In this document: positions 50,365 through 60,483 of the stretch, piece by piece
Numbering within the stretch: position 1 is the stretch's first letter
Layout of the letters: the number at the start of each line of letters is the position of its first letter
Assembly (NCBI RefSeq): GCF_003048255.1
Contig: NZ_CP028487.1
Location: 2,666,001-2,730,000, forward strand
Length of the DNA: 64,000 nt
DNA from: Yersinia massiliensis
GTDB taxonomy: Bacteria > Pseudomonadota > Gammaproteobacteria > Enterobacterales > Enterobacteriaceae
Reading direction: 5' to 3'
Notes under the pieces: generated by a model
The model's database searches: none
What the model saw: only the letters and a program-made list of their open reading frames with translations
What the model was told of the DNA's origin: nothing
Position numbers and translations under genes: made by a program

Positions 50365-51324
50365 TTAACGATTCAATTGTTCAATCAAGGCAGGAACCAC
50401 TTTGTAGATGTCTCCCACTAAGCCGTAATCGGCATACTTGAAAATAGGCGCATTTTTGTCTTTATTGATGGCAACTATCGTTTTTGCACCATTACCGCCC
50501 ACCATGTGCTGAATCTGCCCCGAAATACCCAACGTCAAATAGAGATCGGACTTCAACAGTACGCCGGACACCCCGATATAGCGCTCACGCTCCATCCAAT
50601 GCTCCCCTTCGGCAATCGGTCGTGAACATCCCACTTCCGCGCCCAGCAGTGTCGCCAGCTCTTGCACCATATCCAGATCAGATTGAGAGACCAAACCACG
50701 CCCGACACCAACCACACGTTTCGCTTTACTCAGGTCAACGCTGCTCAGCGATTTCGCACGGCGTTCCTGACACAAAATTTCCTGACGTGGCGTCACATAG
50801 CTGGCCTGATAGACGGGGCAATCGTGCGCAGGATTAGCCGCGATCGGCTCAACCGCACCTGGTGCCAAGGTCACAATGGCGATAGGTGTCAGCATTTTCT
50901 CCCGACCAAACGCTAGCCCCCCGTACATCCGATGCTCGGCAAAGGTGCCTTCATCACTGACGGATAGAGACGTGACATCATTCACAATCGATGCCCCTAG
51001 CAACACGCCCAATCTGGCGGCTAAGGCTTTCGCACGTTTGGTGGCCGGCAGCAAAATCAAGGTCGTTGGCGAGGACGCCACCGCGGGTTTTTCTATCAAA
51101 GAAACCAGTGTTTCAGCATAATTTTCAATACGCTGTAGCGCAGATTTCTCGGCCAGAACATAGAGTGCATCAGCACCCAGTGGCTTCACGGTAGTGATCG
51201 CGTCATCACTCTGTACCACGGCGTTAACCTGCGCTCCCCACTGGCGCGCACCCGCTAGCAATTCGGCGTAGCGATCAAGATTGTCGCTGAACACCCAGAC
51301 ATTCGTTAATTTGCTCATTGTCAT
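50365..51324 (-). CDS. ydiR: ETF alpha-like flavoprotein subunit YdiR
   Basis: 319 residues (two ATGs two codons apart). It aligns with E. coli YdiR along its full length. The C-terminal FAD-binding domain carries 'VGVGRGL', 'GCSRPIAEGEHWMERERYIG' and 'LYLTLGISGQIQHMVGGNGAKTIVAINKDKNAPIFKYADYGLVGD', the hallmarks of ETF-alpha/FixB. It pairs with YdiQ as a cytoplasmic electron-transfer flavoprotein, presumably taking electrons from the acyl-CoA dehydrogenase YdiO. The gene starts 16 bp after ydiQ. Confidence 0.93.
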   Translation of the reverse strand: MTMSKLTNVWVFSDNLDRYAELLAGARQWGAQVNAVVQSDDAITTVKPLGADALYVLAEKSALQRIENYAETLVSLIEKPAVASSPTTLILLPATKRAKALAARLGVLLGASIVNDVTSLSVSDEGTFAEHRMYGGLAFGREKMLTPIAIVTLAPGAVEPIAANPAHDCPVYQASYVTPRQEILCQERRAKSLSSVDLSKAKRVVGVGRGLVSQSDLDMVQELATLLGAEVGCSRPIAEGEHWMERERYIGVSGVLLKSDLYLTLGISGQIQHMVGGNGAKTIVAINKDKNAPIFKYADYGLVGDIYKVVPALIEQLNR

Positions 51325-51340
51325 TTTTCTCCGTAAAGGG

Positions 51341-52105
51341 TTAGTTCAGCGCTTTTTTCAAGTGTTCGGCCAATTCTGCAATGGTTTCTGGCGAGTCATT
51401 TTCAAAAATGATGTGCTTACGCTCAGCTTGTGGCGGTACACGAATTTGACTGAGCTCGGTATAAGGTTGCGCCAATGACCAACCAATATCGCTGGCCGTC
51501 CATTGCGTGACCGGTTTTTTACCTGCGCCAAGAATGGCTTTCATTGAAGGTACTTTTGGAACATTAATATCTGAAGTAACGCACAGCACCGCCGGAAGCG
51601 GTAATACCAACACTTCAACTTCGTCTTCCAAGGTGCGTTCAATCAATACGCCACCTTCGACAACTTGGATGCTACTGACGGCATTAAGCGCAGGAACTTG
51701 CAGCATCTCGCCCACTAATAGGCCAACCTGCTGTGCATATAAGTCGCCAGAGCCTTCGCCAAACAACATCAGATCAAAGCCTATTTTATTCGCCGCAGCG
51801 GCAATAACCTGAGCAGTATCATTGGGCAGCGCGCGTTCTAAAGCAGCATCTTGAACTAAATAGAGTTCATGGGGGCCACGTGATAAGACATCTTTCCGTA
51901 CTTTCGTATTATCTAAGAATTTCCCCCCCACACTGAGTGCCACGACGTGACCATCGTCACCCGATAATTGCACCGCCGCCTCTATCCCATTGAGATCGAA
52001 TTGACTTATTTTGGCATCGGCACGTTCAAAATTGAGTGTCTGTTCGGCAGTGACGGCAATATCTTGTTCTTCTGGCACGAGCTTGAAGCAGGTGATAATT
52101 TTCAT
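51341..52105 (-). CDS. ydiQ: ETF beta-like flavoprotein subunit YdiQ
   Basis: 254 residues from ATG 52105, which has AGGAG 7 bp upstream and gives the E. coli YdiQ length. The open frame extends another 33 codons, without support. ETF-beta/FixA signature elements: 'KIITCFKLVPEEQDIAV', 'GIEAAVQL', 'FGEGSGDLYAQQVGLLVGEML' and 'LPAVLCVTSDINVPKVPSMKAILGAGKKPV'. First gene of the ydiQRST-fadK operon, diverging from ydiP. A shared 535-bp region separates them. Confidence 0.93.
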   Translation of the reverse strand: MKIITCFKLVPEEQDIAVTAEQTLNFERADAKISQFDLNGIEAAVQLSGDDGHVVALSVGGKFLDNTKVRKDVLSRGPHELYLVQDAALERALPNDTAQVIAAAANKIGFDLMLFGEGSGDLYAQQVGLLVGEMLQVPALNAVSSIQVVEGGVLIERTLEDEVEVLVLPLPAVLCVTSDINVPKVPSMKAILGAGKKPVTQWTASDIGWSLAQPYTELSQIRVPPQAERKHIIFENDSPETIAELAEHLKKALN

Positions 52106-52640
52106 GAAATCTCCTATCGGCAATAACAGATATACAAGGCTGATGGAGATATATTGATATTTCAGGGGTAAAAAAACGACATGATAATATGTTTTAGTTA
52201 CCAACTATCTTGCAAAAAAAACATGTTCTGCTTATCACTGCGCACATCGATAACTTTCCCGTTAACCGCATGGATAGATAATGAAGAAAAAATAAAGTAA
52301 AAATGGCGCTCAGGTAAAAAATCTCATAACAGCAATATTATGTGACATCCATCATCATTATAAGGTGTGATTTTTTAAAAGTAGTCTTCAAGAAACATGA
52401 TGCAAATAAAATTGATTTTGCGATGTAAAAACCCTGTTTTCATTTTGTATATTATCAGTCAAATAAAATGAGGAAATAACACATATAGAAGTGCCAATTG
52501 GATAGTGAGGGTGGCGTTTAGACCTCTTTTCTACCCACATATTATCTTGCACTGGAGGCAAACAATCTTGTTTTGGCCGGCTAAATTCATGGTATACATT
52601 AATGACTGCGGGGCATCTTAGGACTAAAGCGGAGGTCACC
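52106..52640. promoter_or_regulatory. Divergent regulatory region between ydiQ and ydiP
   Basis: 535 bp without a gene, AT-rich on the ydiQ side. It should hold both promoters and the YdiP operator, as AraC-type regulators usually act on their divergent neighbour. I see no clear CRP, FNR or FadR site. Confidence 0.5.
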
Positions 52641-53540
52641 ATGTATCAGCGTTGTTTGGATAATAATACCGATACCATTTTTGAAAATGGGCTAACACCT
52701 AAGCTCGCCAGATACGTCATTAGCGATGACCCCAACTGGGAATCTGGCCATCATATACATGAGGCCGAAACTGAGCTGATCTACGTGAAACAAGGCGTCG
52801 TCAAACTGACCATCGACTCATCAAATTATGTTGCTCAGGCTGGCGATATTATTGTTATTGAACGTGGTTGTCTGCACGCTTTGGCTTCCGATATCACTTC
52901 TCCCGCGACAACCTATGCTTGTGCTGTATATGGTTTCAAAATAAATGGGTTGGAAGAAAACCGGATCATGCAGCCTAACTCATACCCTATCGTCTCAGCA
53001 GTTAAAAATAAAAAAGAAATTCATGAAATCAGCCTATTATTGCCCCATAAAAAAGAGAACTTTTCATCTTCCGTCTATGATGCCTTTGGTTATCTTTTGA
53101 CAGTGATATTTTATGAAAATTTCAAGAATGCCTATCGAACCAATGCAGGGCATATCATTAAAGACGTTTTGGTAAAAGATATTCTGATTTATTTAAATAA
53201 TAATTACCGTGATAAAATCACGTTAAGCCAATTAGCAAAAAAATTCCGCGCCAGCGTCAGTTATATCTGCCATGAGTTTACGAAAGAATATCGAATCTCA
53301 CCGATCAACTATGTGATTAAGCGGCGGATAACAGAAGCAAAATTTGCGTTGACCAATACTGAACGCTGTCTAAATGAAATCTCATTCCTCGTGGGTTATG
53401 AAAATGTCGATCACTTCACGAAATTATTTATTCGGCACGTCGGCTGTTCCCCATCGGAATACCGTAAACAGTTTAAGAGTGATCTTAATCGAGTGGAGTC
53501 TCAACCTGAATTGAGCGCAAACGCTGAGGTGTTGACTTAA
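52641..53540 (+). CDS. ydiP: AraC-family transcriptional regulator YdiP
   Basis: 299 residues from ATG 52641, with GGAGGT 6 bp upstream; an earlier in-frame start at 52602 lacks one. The N-terminus is a cupin sensor domain (ESGHHIHEAETELIYVKQGVVKLTIDSSNYVAQAGDIIVIERGCLHALASD). The C-terminus is a double helix-turn-helix (KITLSQLAKKFRASVSYICHEFTKEYRISPINYVIKRRI.. and ..NEISFLVGYENVDHFTKLFIRHVGCSPSEYRKQF). Clearly YdiP of E. coli by sequence and by place. It presumably controls ydiQRST-fadK and perhaps ydiO/ydiF; the effector is unknown. Confidence 0.93.
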   Translation: MYQRCLDNNTDTIFENGLTPKLARYVISDDPNWESGHHIHEAETELIYVKQGVVKLTIDSSNYVAQAGDIIVIERGCLHALASDITSPATTYACAVYGFKINGLEENRIMQPNSYPIVSAVKNKKEIHEISLLLPHKKENFSSSVYDAFGYLLTVIFYENFKNAYRTNAGHIIKDVLVKDILIYLNNNYRDKITLSQLAKKFRASVSYICHEFTKEYRISPINYVIKRRITEAKFALTNTERCLNEISFLVGYENVDHFTKLFIRHVGCSPSEYRKQFKSDLNRVESQPELSANAEVLT

Positions 53541-53590
53541 GATAACGGGTAAACCAACTTCCACGAATAAATCACGCAACGGATAAAATC

Positions 53591-53622
53591 CATCCGTTCA
53601 CATTCAAGCCTGTGAACGGATG
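53591..53622. terminator. Terminator between converging ydiP and ydiO
   Basis: Perfect 12-bp stem CATCCGTTCACA / TGTGAACGGATG with an 8-base loop, between the two stop codons; on the minus strand it is followed by GGATTTTATCC. Confidence 0.65.
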
Positions 53623-53632
53623 AGTCATGACG

Positions 53633-54784
53633 CTATTTATTCTGGTAATCTTTCAAGATCTGACGCCCCGCAATATAAATCATAATCTCGTCAGTACCAC
53701 CGCCAATACGCTCGCAGCGCACATCACGCCAGAATCGAGAAACGCGCGCATCATCGGTATAACCCAATCCACCCATAATCTGTATGGCGTCATCAATCAC
53801 TTCCAACGCAGTACGAGCACAATATAACTTGCACAATGCAGCACTGGTTCTGAGTGATTCATGCATATCAGCTTGCCAAGCCACTTTTAACACCATATTG
53901 CGCATGTTTTCAATTTTGATGGCCATTAGTGCCAGCTTTTCTTGGATCATTTGGTTATACCCAATGGGCTTACCAAACTGAATCCGCTGATTGGCATATT
54001 TCGCCGCATCCTCAAAAGCGCACTCAGCAAAACCAGTACTACGAGCAGCGTTAATTAACCGTTCCATTTCAAAGTTATACATGACATTGAGGAAGCCCAT
54101 ACCTTCCTCTCCGACCATGTCGCTTTCATCCACTTCGACATTATCGAGGTAGACTTCGCAAGTGCTCAGCATGTGCCAACCGATTTTACGCAATGGGTTA
54201 ATTTTGATACCGGGACTATTAGATTCAACCCACCAAAGCGTAAACGCCTTTTTCGGATCCTTCGGTTCAGGATCCCGAGCCAGTACCAACATATACGGAT
54301 ATTCTTTGGCGCCCGTGATGAAGGTCTTCTGGCCATTGAGGTACACTTTGCCGTTCTTGCGCGTGTAACTGGTGGTCGCACTATTATTGTCTGAGCCTGC
54401 GCCAGGTTCGGTCAAGGCTAGTGCATAAGCAGGGTCACCTGTGGCAAGTGTACTTTCTGCCGTTTTCTTTAATTGTTCTGGCGAACCGAATCGCAGCATA
54501 CTGTGAATACACTGCCCATTCGTTATCAAAAATGCCGGTGCCCCGCATTTTGAAACTTCCATTAACGCCAACATTTGCGTCACGTAATCTGCTGGAATGC
54601 CATTATATTCTTCAGGAACACCCAGTAAGGAAATACCACTGTCCGATAACGCCCTCATAAATTCTTTGGGATAAGTTCCGGTTTGGTCGCATGTCCTAAA
54701 ATACTCTTCCGGGAAATCACTGGTAATCAGTTCCCGAATACTCGCCAGCAATAACTCTTGTTCTTCGGTTAAGCTAAAGTCCAT
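53633..54784 (-). CDS. ydiO: Acyl-CoA dehydrogenase YdiO
   Basis: 383 residues, the E. coli YdiO length. FAD enzyme with 'YALALTEPGAGSDNNSATTSY' (flavin/substrate loop), 'GLGYTDDARVSRFWRDVRCERIGGGTDEIM' near the end and the N-terminal helical domain 'MDFSLTEEQELLLASIREL'. It introduces a 2,3 double bond into an acyl-CoA and passes electrons to an ETF, here plausibly YdiQR. GGGGAG precedes the ATG. Starts 18 bp after ydiF. The chain length or acyl group it accepts is not known; relatives include crotonobetainyl-CoA reductase. Confidence 0.93.
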   Translation of the reverse strand: MDFSLTEEQELLLASIRELITSDFPEEYFRTCDQTGTYPKEFMRALSDSGISLLGVPEEYNGIPADYVTQMLALMEVSKCGAPAFLITNGQCIHSMLRFGSPEQLKKTAESTLATGDPAYALALTEPGAGSDNNSATTSYTRKNGKVYLNGQKTFITGAKEYPYMLVLARDPEPKDPKKAFTLWWVESNSPGIKINPLRKIGWHMLSTCEVYLDNVEVDESDMVGEEGMGFLNVMYNFEMERLINAARSTGFAECAFEDAAKYANQRIQFGKPIGYNQMIQEKLALMAIKIENMRNMVLKVAWQADMHESLRTSAALCKLYCARTALEVIDDAIQIMGGLGYTDDARVSRFWRDVRCERIGGGTDEIMIYIAGRQILKDYQNK

Positions 54785-54802
54785 ATTCTTTACTCCCCTT
54801 AA

Positions 54803-56395
54803 TTATTTTCCTTCCGGCAAAATAAATCCCATGACATCATCGTAAAACATTCTTTCATCCATCAATTTCAGATCACTCGAGATAATGGGTGTAAAGTCCA
54901 TTTGAGAGAGAATGTCTCTTTCCAGATCTACGCCAGGGGCAATTTCCACCAGATGCAATCCATCTTCTTTTAAGGTAAACACAGCACGTTCAGTGATATA
55001 ACGAACATCTAAACCTCGCTCTAATGCTATTTTTCCACTGAATGTTATCTCTGGAATTTCCTTAATGAATTTTTTAACTTTACCTTCTTGAATAATTTTC
55101 AACGAGCCATCGCCAACTGTGGTTTTTAAACCTGCTGCTGTTAATGTTCCGCAAAATATAATTTTCTTCGAGGTGGCACTGATATCAATAAAGCCCCCTG
55201 TCCCCATAATTTTGCCATTAAACTTATGAACACCCACATTGCCTTGCTGGTCTATTTCAGCAAAACTTAAATAGCAGACATCCAAACCGCCGCCATGGTA
55301 AAAATCAAACTGCGAGGTCATATCAAGAATGGCTCGGGTATTCACGTTAGCCCCGAATGCAACGCCCTGTGTTGTAATCCCGCCAATCGGACCCGTTTCC
55401 ACGGTGAGGACAAACTCATCAGCACAGCCTTCTTCCCTAGCGACCAAGCCAATTCCATCGGCGATCCCCACACCTACATTCCCGACAGCGCCTTTGCGCA
55501 TTTCAAACAGTGCGCGGCGGGCAACGAGTTTGCGTTGGTTCAGCGGAATGTCCATTTTGGTGCTGTCATCCAGCACAAAATCACCGGATATAAATCGATT
55601 GACCGGTGCGCCGCCATAAAGCTGGGTTTGCGCGGGATCCACCACCACAATATCGACAAGATAACCGGGGATCCTGACTGCTTTGGGATGAAGGGTCGCT
55701 TTCTTGACCATCTTCTGCACCTGCATCATCACAATGCCACCATTGTTATGCACAGCTTGGGCGATCACTAAAGCATCGAGATACATCACTTCATCTTCGA
55801 AAGAGGCATAACCTTCGCTATCGCAGGTTGTGGCACGAATAAACGCCACGGTCGGGGCAATGGCTTTGTAGAAGAGATATTCCTGATTATCAATCTCGAT
55901 TAATTTAATCAGCTCTTCTTTGGTCACTTCATTGAGCTTTCCACCTTGTTGGCGCGGGTCAACAAAGGTGCCGATACCAATGTGACTCAAGATGCCAGGC
56001 TGATGTGCGGCTGATGCTCGTATGACTTGTGTCAACACACCTTGCGGATAGTTATAGGCACTTATTTTATTTTGTTCAGCCAGCTCTGAAATACGCGGAG
56101 ATTGTCCCCAATGCCCGCAAAGTGCCCATTTAATTAAACCTTCTTGCGCCAATGGGCTAATCCCTCTATCCGCTCTATCACCCAATCCTGTTGGACTAAT
56201 GAGTGATAAATTTTTCGGAGAGTGGATATTTTTATATTGCTCAGCTAATGCAGTAATTAAGGTCGTCGCTTCAAGAATCCCACCGCCTGCACCTAATACA
56301 CACAGCGTCGCTTCATCCGGGATATATTTTACTGCATCCTCAGCGGATAAAACGGGAACTCGACCATTAATACGTTTCGGTCTTTCCAGTTTCAT
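54803..56395 (-). CDS. ydiF: CoA transferase YdiF (acetate/acetoacetate/short-acyl CoA transferase)
   Basis: 530 residues, an alpha-beta fused family I CoA transferase. The active-site glutamate is Glu333 (FVLTVETGPIGGI), the same position as in E. coli YdiF. The N-terminal half has the CoA-binding 'GAGGGILEATTLITAL' and 'SPTGLGDRADRG'. It moves CoA between short-chain acids, which would feed acyl-CoA to YdiO without ATP. AGGAG lies 6 bp before the ATG. It is 142 bp downstream of aroD, so it may have its own promoter. Confidence 0.93.
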   Translation of the reverse strand: MKLERPKRINGRVPVLSAEDAVKYIPDEATLCVLGAGGGILEATTLITALAEQYKNIHSPKNLSLISPTGLGDRADRGISPLAQEGLIKWALCGHWGQSPRISELAEQNKISAYNYPQGVLTQVIRASAAHQPGILSHIGIGTFVDPRQQGGKLNEVTKEELIKLIEIDNQEYLFYKAIAPTVAFIRATTCDSEGYASFEDEVMYLDALVIAQAVHNNGGIVMMQVQKMVKKATLHPKAVRIPGYLVDIVVVDPAQTQLYGGAPVNRFISGDFVLDDSTKMDIPLNQRKLVARRALFEMRKGAVGNVGVGIADGIGLVAREEGCADEFVLTVETGPIGGITTQGVAFGANVNTRAILDMTSQFDFYHGGGLDVCYLSFAEIDQQGNVGVHKFNGKIMGTGGFIDISATSKKIIFCGTLTAAGLKTTVGDGSLKIIQEGKVKKFIKEIPEITFSGKIALERGLDVRYITERAVFTLKEDGLHLVEIAPGVDLERDILSQMDFTPIISSDLKLMDERMFYDDVMGFILPEGK

Positions 56396-56537
56396 AGGTA
56401 CTCCTAATTATGACTGAACTTATTTTTATTCAATAGATAAAAGGCCTTAATAGCCATTAAGGAATGAAAAATAACAACTCGGTATATTGGCTCAGAAGTT
56501 AATTTAATTCCTGAGCCAGGGCTTAATTAATATCAGA

Positions 56538-57296
56538 TTATGATTGATGTATTATTGTTAAAGCAGATCTTAAATCTTTAATATCTATCTGCCCAGGTGC
56601 AGAAGCTTTTTTCAACGCACCAAAAGTGGCCGCTGAACCAAAGACTTCGCCCGATAAACGAGAAATAATACCCAGCTTAGACATTGACATCGTAATAATC
56701 GGTCGGTCAGCATATTTCTCATGCATTTCCAACGTGGCGGCTAACAGTGTTAGCACATCACTTTTGTTTTGCGGCATTAACGCTATTTTGGGAATATCCG
56801 CGCCGAGTTCTTGCATTTTACGCAAGCGCTTAACAATCTCGTCTTTCGGCGGCGTTTTATGGAAATCGTGATTAGACATGATCACTTTGACACCTTTGCG
56901 ATGAGCATGCGCTATCATGCCGCTCACGGCTTGGTCGCCAGTAAACAGCTCTAAGTCAATCATGTCCACTTGGCCGCTATCGATAAGCGTTTTATTCAAC
57001 GTAAGATAATCTTCAGTAGATATCTCTTTTTCGCCCCCTTCTTTCGCGGTGCGGAAGGTAAAAAGGATCGGCTTATCGTGAATAATACTTCTCAGTTGAT
57101 GGGCTGCATCAAGAATAGCCGCCATATTGTTTACATCATCAAAATGGTCGATACGCCATTCTAAAATATCAAAGTCGAACGCTTGGTAATATTGCGCTTC
57201 AGAATGGATGGAGGACACCTCTTTACCCATCAATGACACGATGATTTTGGGTGCGCCTTCACCTATTTCCAGACCTTTCACTGTTACGGTTTTCAT
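56538..57296 (-). CDS. aroD: 3-dehydroquinate dehydratase, type I
   Basis: 252 residues from ATG 57296 (GGAAGGGAAAG upstream), equal to E. coli AroD. It dehydrates 3-dehydroquinate to 3-dehydroshikimate through a Schiff base. The catalytic residues align exactly: Glu86, His143 (SNHDFHKTP) and Lys170 (DIPKIALMP). It lies 62 bp downstream of ydiB, the same neighbourhood as in E. coli. Whether it is the only dehydratase of this organism (many relatives have a type II aroQ) cannot be seen here; the context suggests a role in quinate/shikimate use as well as, or instead of, aromatic synthesis. Confidence 0.95.
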   Translation of the reverse strand: MKTVTVKGLEIGEGAPKIIVSLMGKEVSSIHSEAQYYQAFDFDILEWRIDHFDDVNNMAAILDAAHQLRSIIHDKPILFTFRTAKEGGEKEISTEDYLTLNKTLIDSGQVDMIDLELFTGDQAVSGMIAHAHRKGVKVIMSNHDFHKTPPKDEIVKRLRKMQELGADIPKIALMPQNKSDVLTLLAATLEMHEKYADRPIITMSMSKLGIISRLSGEVFGSAATFGALKKASAPGQIDIKDLRSALTIIHQS

Positions 57297-57358
57297 TCTT
57301 TCCCTTCCATTCATACCTGATAACGGGAGACAGTCCGTCTGACCCTCGCTGAGGATAA

Positions 57359-58225
57359 TTACGCGTTGAACCCCATCACCTTTTTAACATGCTCCAGCGG
57401 GAATTCTTTACCGGTCCACAGTTTAAACTGCTCAGCCCCCTGCCATAACAACATTCCATATCCATCAACCGTTTTACATCCAGCATCCATGGCCATTTGT
57501 AATAACTTGGTGATGTGCGGATTGTAGACACACTCAGAAACCAGCAACTCTGGGCGTAGCATAGCAATATCACTGACAATACTTTCATTTTCCAGTGGTT
57601 TCATTCCCACTTTTGTTCCATTGGTCAGAATATCTGCACCGGCAATCGCATGGGCAAAGGCTTTCTGATTCGCTAAATCGTTAACGGTCACGGTGCAGTC
57701 TGTATTGTCATTGACGCGTTTAGCAAAGGCGAGTGCTTCTTCGTAAAACTCATCCCGCCGGTTAAATAGCATGATTTCTTTGATGCCTTCAATGGCAGCC
57801 TGAGCACCAATGGCTGTCGATGCCCCACCAGCACCCACTAGCACCATTTTTTTGCCTTTGATATCAAAGCCCGTTTCTTTGATGGCCCGAATATGACCCG
57901 TCCCATCCGTGTTGTATCCCCGCAGAAAACCGTTGTCGTTAACGATAGTATTAATGGCCCCAACCAATTTTGCCGCTGGCGTTAATTCATCAACATATTG
58001 GCAGGCCAATTGCTTGTTAGGCATAGAGACACCGGTGCCGCGCATTTTTAATGCTTTCAGACCTTCAATCGCTTTACCGAAAGTCGAATTATCAACTTCA
58101 AAAGCCATGTAGGTATAAGGTAAGCCCACCTCTTCCAGCGCTTTATTCTGCATTTCAGGCGATAAACTGTGTCTGATCGGATAAGCCATTAAGCCGATCA
58201 ATTCATATTTTGCGGTAACATCCAT
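57359..58225 (-). CDS. ydiB: Quinate/shikimate dehydrogenase YdiB
   Basis: 288 residues from ATG 58225, placed 6 bp after GAGGAG; a TTG two codons upstream is ignored. It oxidises shikimate or quinate with NAD or NADP. Catalytic Lys71 (SMPNKQ) and Asp107 (GYNTDG) are at the E. coli YdiB positions. The nucleotide-binding motif '[17 protein letters not shown]' and 'LFNRRDEF' follow. 62 bp upstream of aroD and 162 bp downstream of ydiN. Its product or substrate would be handled by AroD, and YdiN/YdiM are candidate carriers for the compound (inference). Confidence 0.95.
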   Translation of the reverse strand: MDVTAKYELIGLMAYPIRHSLSPEMQNKALEEVGLPYTYMAFEVDNSTFGKAIEGLKALKMRGTGVSMPNKQLACQYVDELTPAAKLVGAINTIVNDNGFLRGYNTDGTGHIRAIKETGFDIKGKKMVLVGAGGASTAIGAQAAIEGIKEIMLFNRRDEFYEEALAFAKRVNDNTDCTVTVNDLANQKAFAHAIAGADILTNGTKVGMKPLENESIVSDIAMLRPELLVSECVYNPHITKLLQMAMDAGCKTVDGYGMLLWQGAEQFKLWTGKEFPLEHVKKVMGFNA

Positions 58226-58387
58226 TTGCAACTCCTCACTCTATTATTATGCCTGATAGATGCCCATTAATATTCTGTGGTAGATGCGCTATTCGATAAA
58301 TAGACAATTCCGCCGTATAAAATAATGGGCACTTTTATTTAATTGTAATACCGTGCTCAGTCTCATTCATGACTGCCGCATCGCTAA

Positions 58388-59623
58388 TTATTGGAAGAAC
58401 CGCTCACCAAAACGAAAATCAGTTTTAGGGATCTTGAAGACTTTATAGTAGCGAACGAACACAACCAGTGCGGTAATTAAGGCGACTACCGCGAATACAA
58501 TATCCAGCAATATGATATATTGCAGACCAATAGTGGATAAATAGCCGGTTATGAGGGGAATAATAAAGTTGGCTAGTCCTCCCATCATCATATAAACACT
58601 GGTGACTTTGGCTTTGCTCTTTGGGAAAAACTCTGACATAACAGAGACACCCAATTGTAATATCCCACCGGCAGCAGAGAAGCCAATAACAAATGCACCG
58701 ACATTACAAACCAGCGGGGAGGGATACAGATAGATCACCGTGGCCGCAATAACCGCCAATCCCGTATTAAATACATTAGCCCAGACTGGGCGTACCATAC
58801 TTTTGAGCAGAAATGCGAAGAGGAACACGCACACTAGTGAACCCAGACTGTAGTAAGAGATGGTTTTTAGCGCTTCAGCTTCAGCCATTCCGGCAAAAGC
58901 CATGGCGTATTTCGGCATCCAAACCACAATGACGTAGAATGTTGAAAACGCAGCAACGCCAAAGATGACCGAGGCCACACCTTCCAGCCAAGCCAGTGGT
59001 TTACTACTCATCTGAGGTAAGTCCTTGGCGATGGCAGCATCAACAATCTGACTGGGGAATTGACTTCTCATGACCAATACGGTAACCAAAATAAACAGTA
59101 GACCGGGAATGACCATGGCATAGCCAAACCAGAGTTGGCTGACCAACAAATAGCTGACTAACATCGGATAGAACATTTGCCCAAATGAAATTGTCGCCTT
59201 AAGCAGGATGACAGCCGAACCTGACGTTTTGGGGTAGCACTCCATCAATGCAGGATAGCCACCGGTATCCAATGCCGCATTCGCAGCACCGACACAAAAC
59301 GCCAGTATAAAAGCAACAATCAGATTAGGGCTGGCGAGAATACCAAAGAAGAACACGATATATAATGCGATACCCATCAAAATAACTGAGCGTCGACCGA
59401 ACTTGTCAGAAATGACGCCGAAAAATAGGATACAGACCAATCGTCCTAAGCCTATACCCGAGATCACATAAGCTATTCCGGCACTATCAGTATTAAATTT
59501 TTCTGCTAAGTGAGTCATATTCTGCGCCAATGTAATGACACTGATGCCATGAAGAAAATAGCTCAGGTATATACTCAACGCAGCTAATAAGAATGGCGAA
59601 TTAAAGGCCTTACTCTGGCTCAT
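58388..59623 (-). CDS. ydiN: Major facilitator superfamily transporter YdiN
   Basis: 411 residues, twelve predicted transmembrane helices, inner membrane. The MFS loop 2-3 motif 'GRLVCILFFGVISDKFGRRSVIL' is present, with 'GFSAAGGILQLGVSVMSEFFPKSKAKVTSVY' in the second half. The sequence and neighbourhood fit E. coli YdiN. GGAGAG precedes the ATG. It is the first gene of the ydiN-ydiB-aroD-ydiF-ydiO strand and faces the LysR gene across an 860-bp gap. The substrate is unproven; a shikimate-like acid would suit the context. Confidence 0.9.
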   Translation of the reverse strand: MSQSKAFNSPFLLAALSIYLSYFLHGISVITLAQNMTHLAEKFNTDSAGIAYVISGIGLGRLVCILFFGVISDKFGRRSVILMGIALYIVFFFGILASPNLIVAFILAFCVGAANAALDTGGYPALMECYPKTSGSAVILLKATISFGQMFYPMLVSYLLVSQLWFGYAMVIPGLLFILVTVLVMRSQFPSQIVDAAIAKDLPQMSSKPLAWLEGVASVIFGVAAFSTFYVIVVWMPKYAMAFAGMAEAEALKTISYYSLGSLVCVFLFAFLLKSMVRPVWANVFNTGLAVIAATVIYLYPSPLVCNVGAFVIGFSAAGGILQLGVSVMSEFFPKSKAKVTSVYMMMGGLANFIIPLITGYLSTIGLQYIILLDIVFAVVALITALVVFVRYYKVFKIPKTDFRFGERFFQ

Positions 59624-60483
59624 GCTTCTCTCCGTTTATTGTTGATTTTTTTATTTTCAATCATTTTACTTGTTTTAAAACCAGTGGAATCAAATCATTT
59701 ACTGCATTTCCAATAAACCATCCGCTATCATTAATGTATATAACGGCACCAATGATTAATACGTAATATAACGTTTTCATTTTCAACTTTATTGCAGTGC
59801 AGGGTAAACACGTCAAACGCCGATTGTTGATAATTTGTTTTTTATTTTACAAGCTGAATACTTCAGTGTCGTTGGCAAAAAAACACCTTGACCAGCATTC
59901 TCATTTTTCCATTTTTTGTGAGGCAGTTAATATTTCTACTCTTTAAAATGAAACTATGACGCGAGAGATTTTAAAAAAAATGCCTAATTGATGATGACCT
60001 CACGATAATGGTGAACTTTCAGGCATTATCACAAAATAAGTTCACGTGAAGTCAGTCACACGAATAAGCAATGAGTATTGTTTCCTCGCATTATGACGAG
60101 AAACATTTAACAATCCGTTCACTCACGCTGTTCTTATCCACCAGAATAAATACATGCTTTATTGCACTGCACCATAATAATTTTGCATACGCCATACATG
60201 TCCCTTTGATCCTTTCCCGTTCGCCTCTTAAAGTACGGCATAATTATTCACCGATGAAATAAGGTAACTCGCCGATTTTATTCAATAAATCCAGTTCAAC
60301 TAGCAACGAACCACGACGTTATGTGACCAATACCCTAGTACAAACTGTGGGTTTATCGTATGTTCAACCATTCACTCAAACGATCAGGGTGCTCATCGAA
60401 CAGCAATTCCAAGAGCGCACAATATTAACAGGGCAAGTAGCCGTTATCGCCCTTCTGCTGACGTTAATGTCACGAGAAACAAA
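59624..60483. promoter_or_regulatory. Long divergent region between ydiN and the LysR gene
   Basis: 860 bp, AT-rich, without a supported gene (a 63-codon plus-strand frame at 60071-60262 lacks a ribosome site and any recognisable sequence). TTCACGTGAA at 60041-60050 is a perfect 10-bp palindrome and could be part of a LysR-type operator. The length is unusual for two divergent genes and may hide a small RNA or a deleted gene. Confidence 0.4.

Noticed and set aside
60071-60262. 63-codon ORF between ydiN and the LysR gene
   Set aside because: No ribosome site, odd composition and no recognisable similarity.
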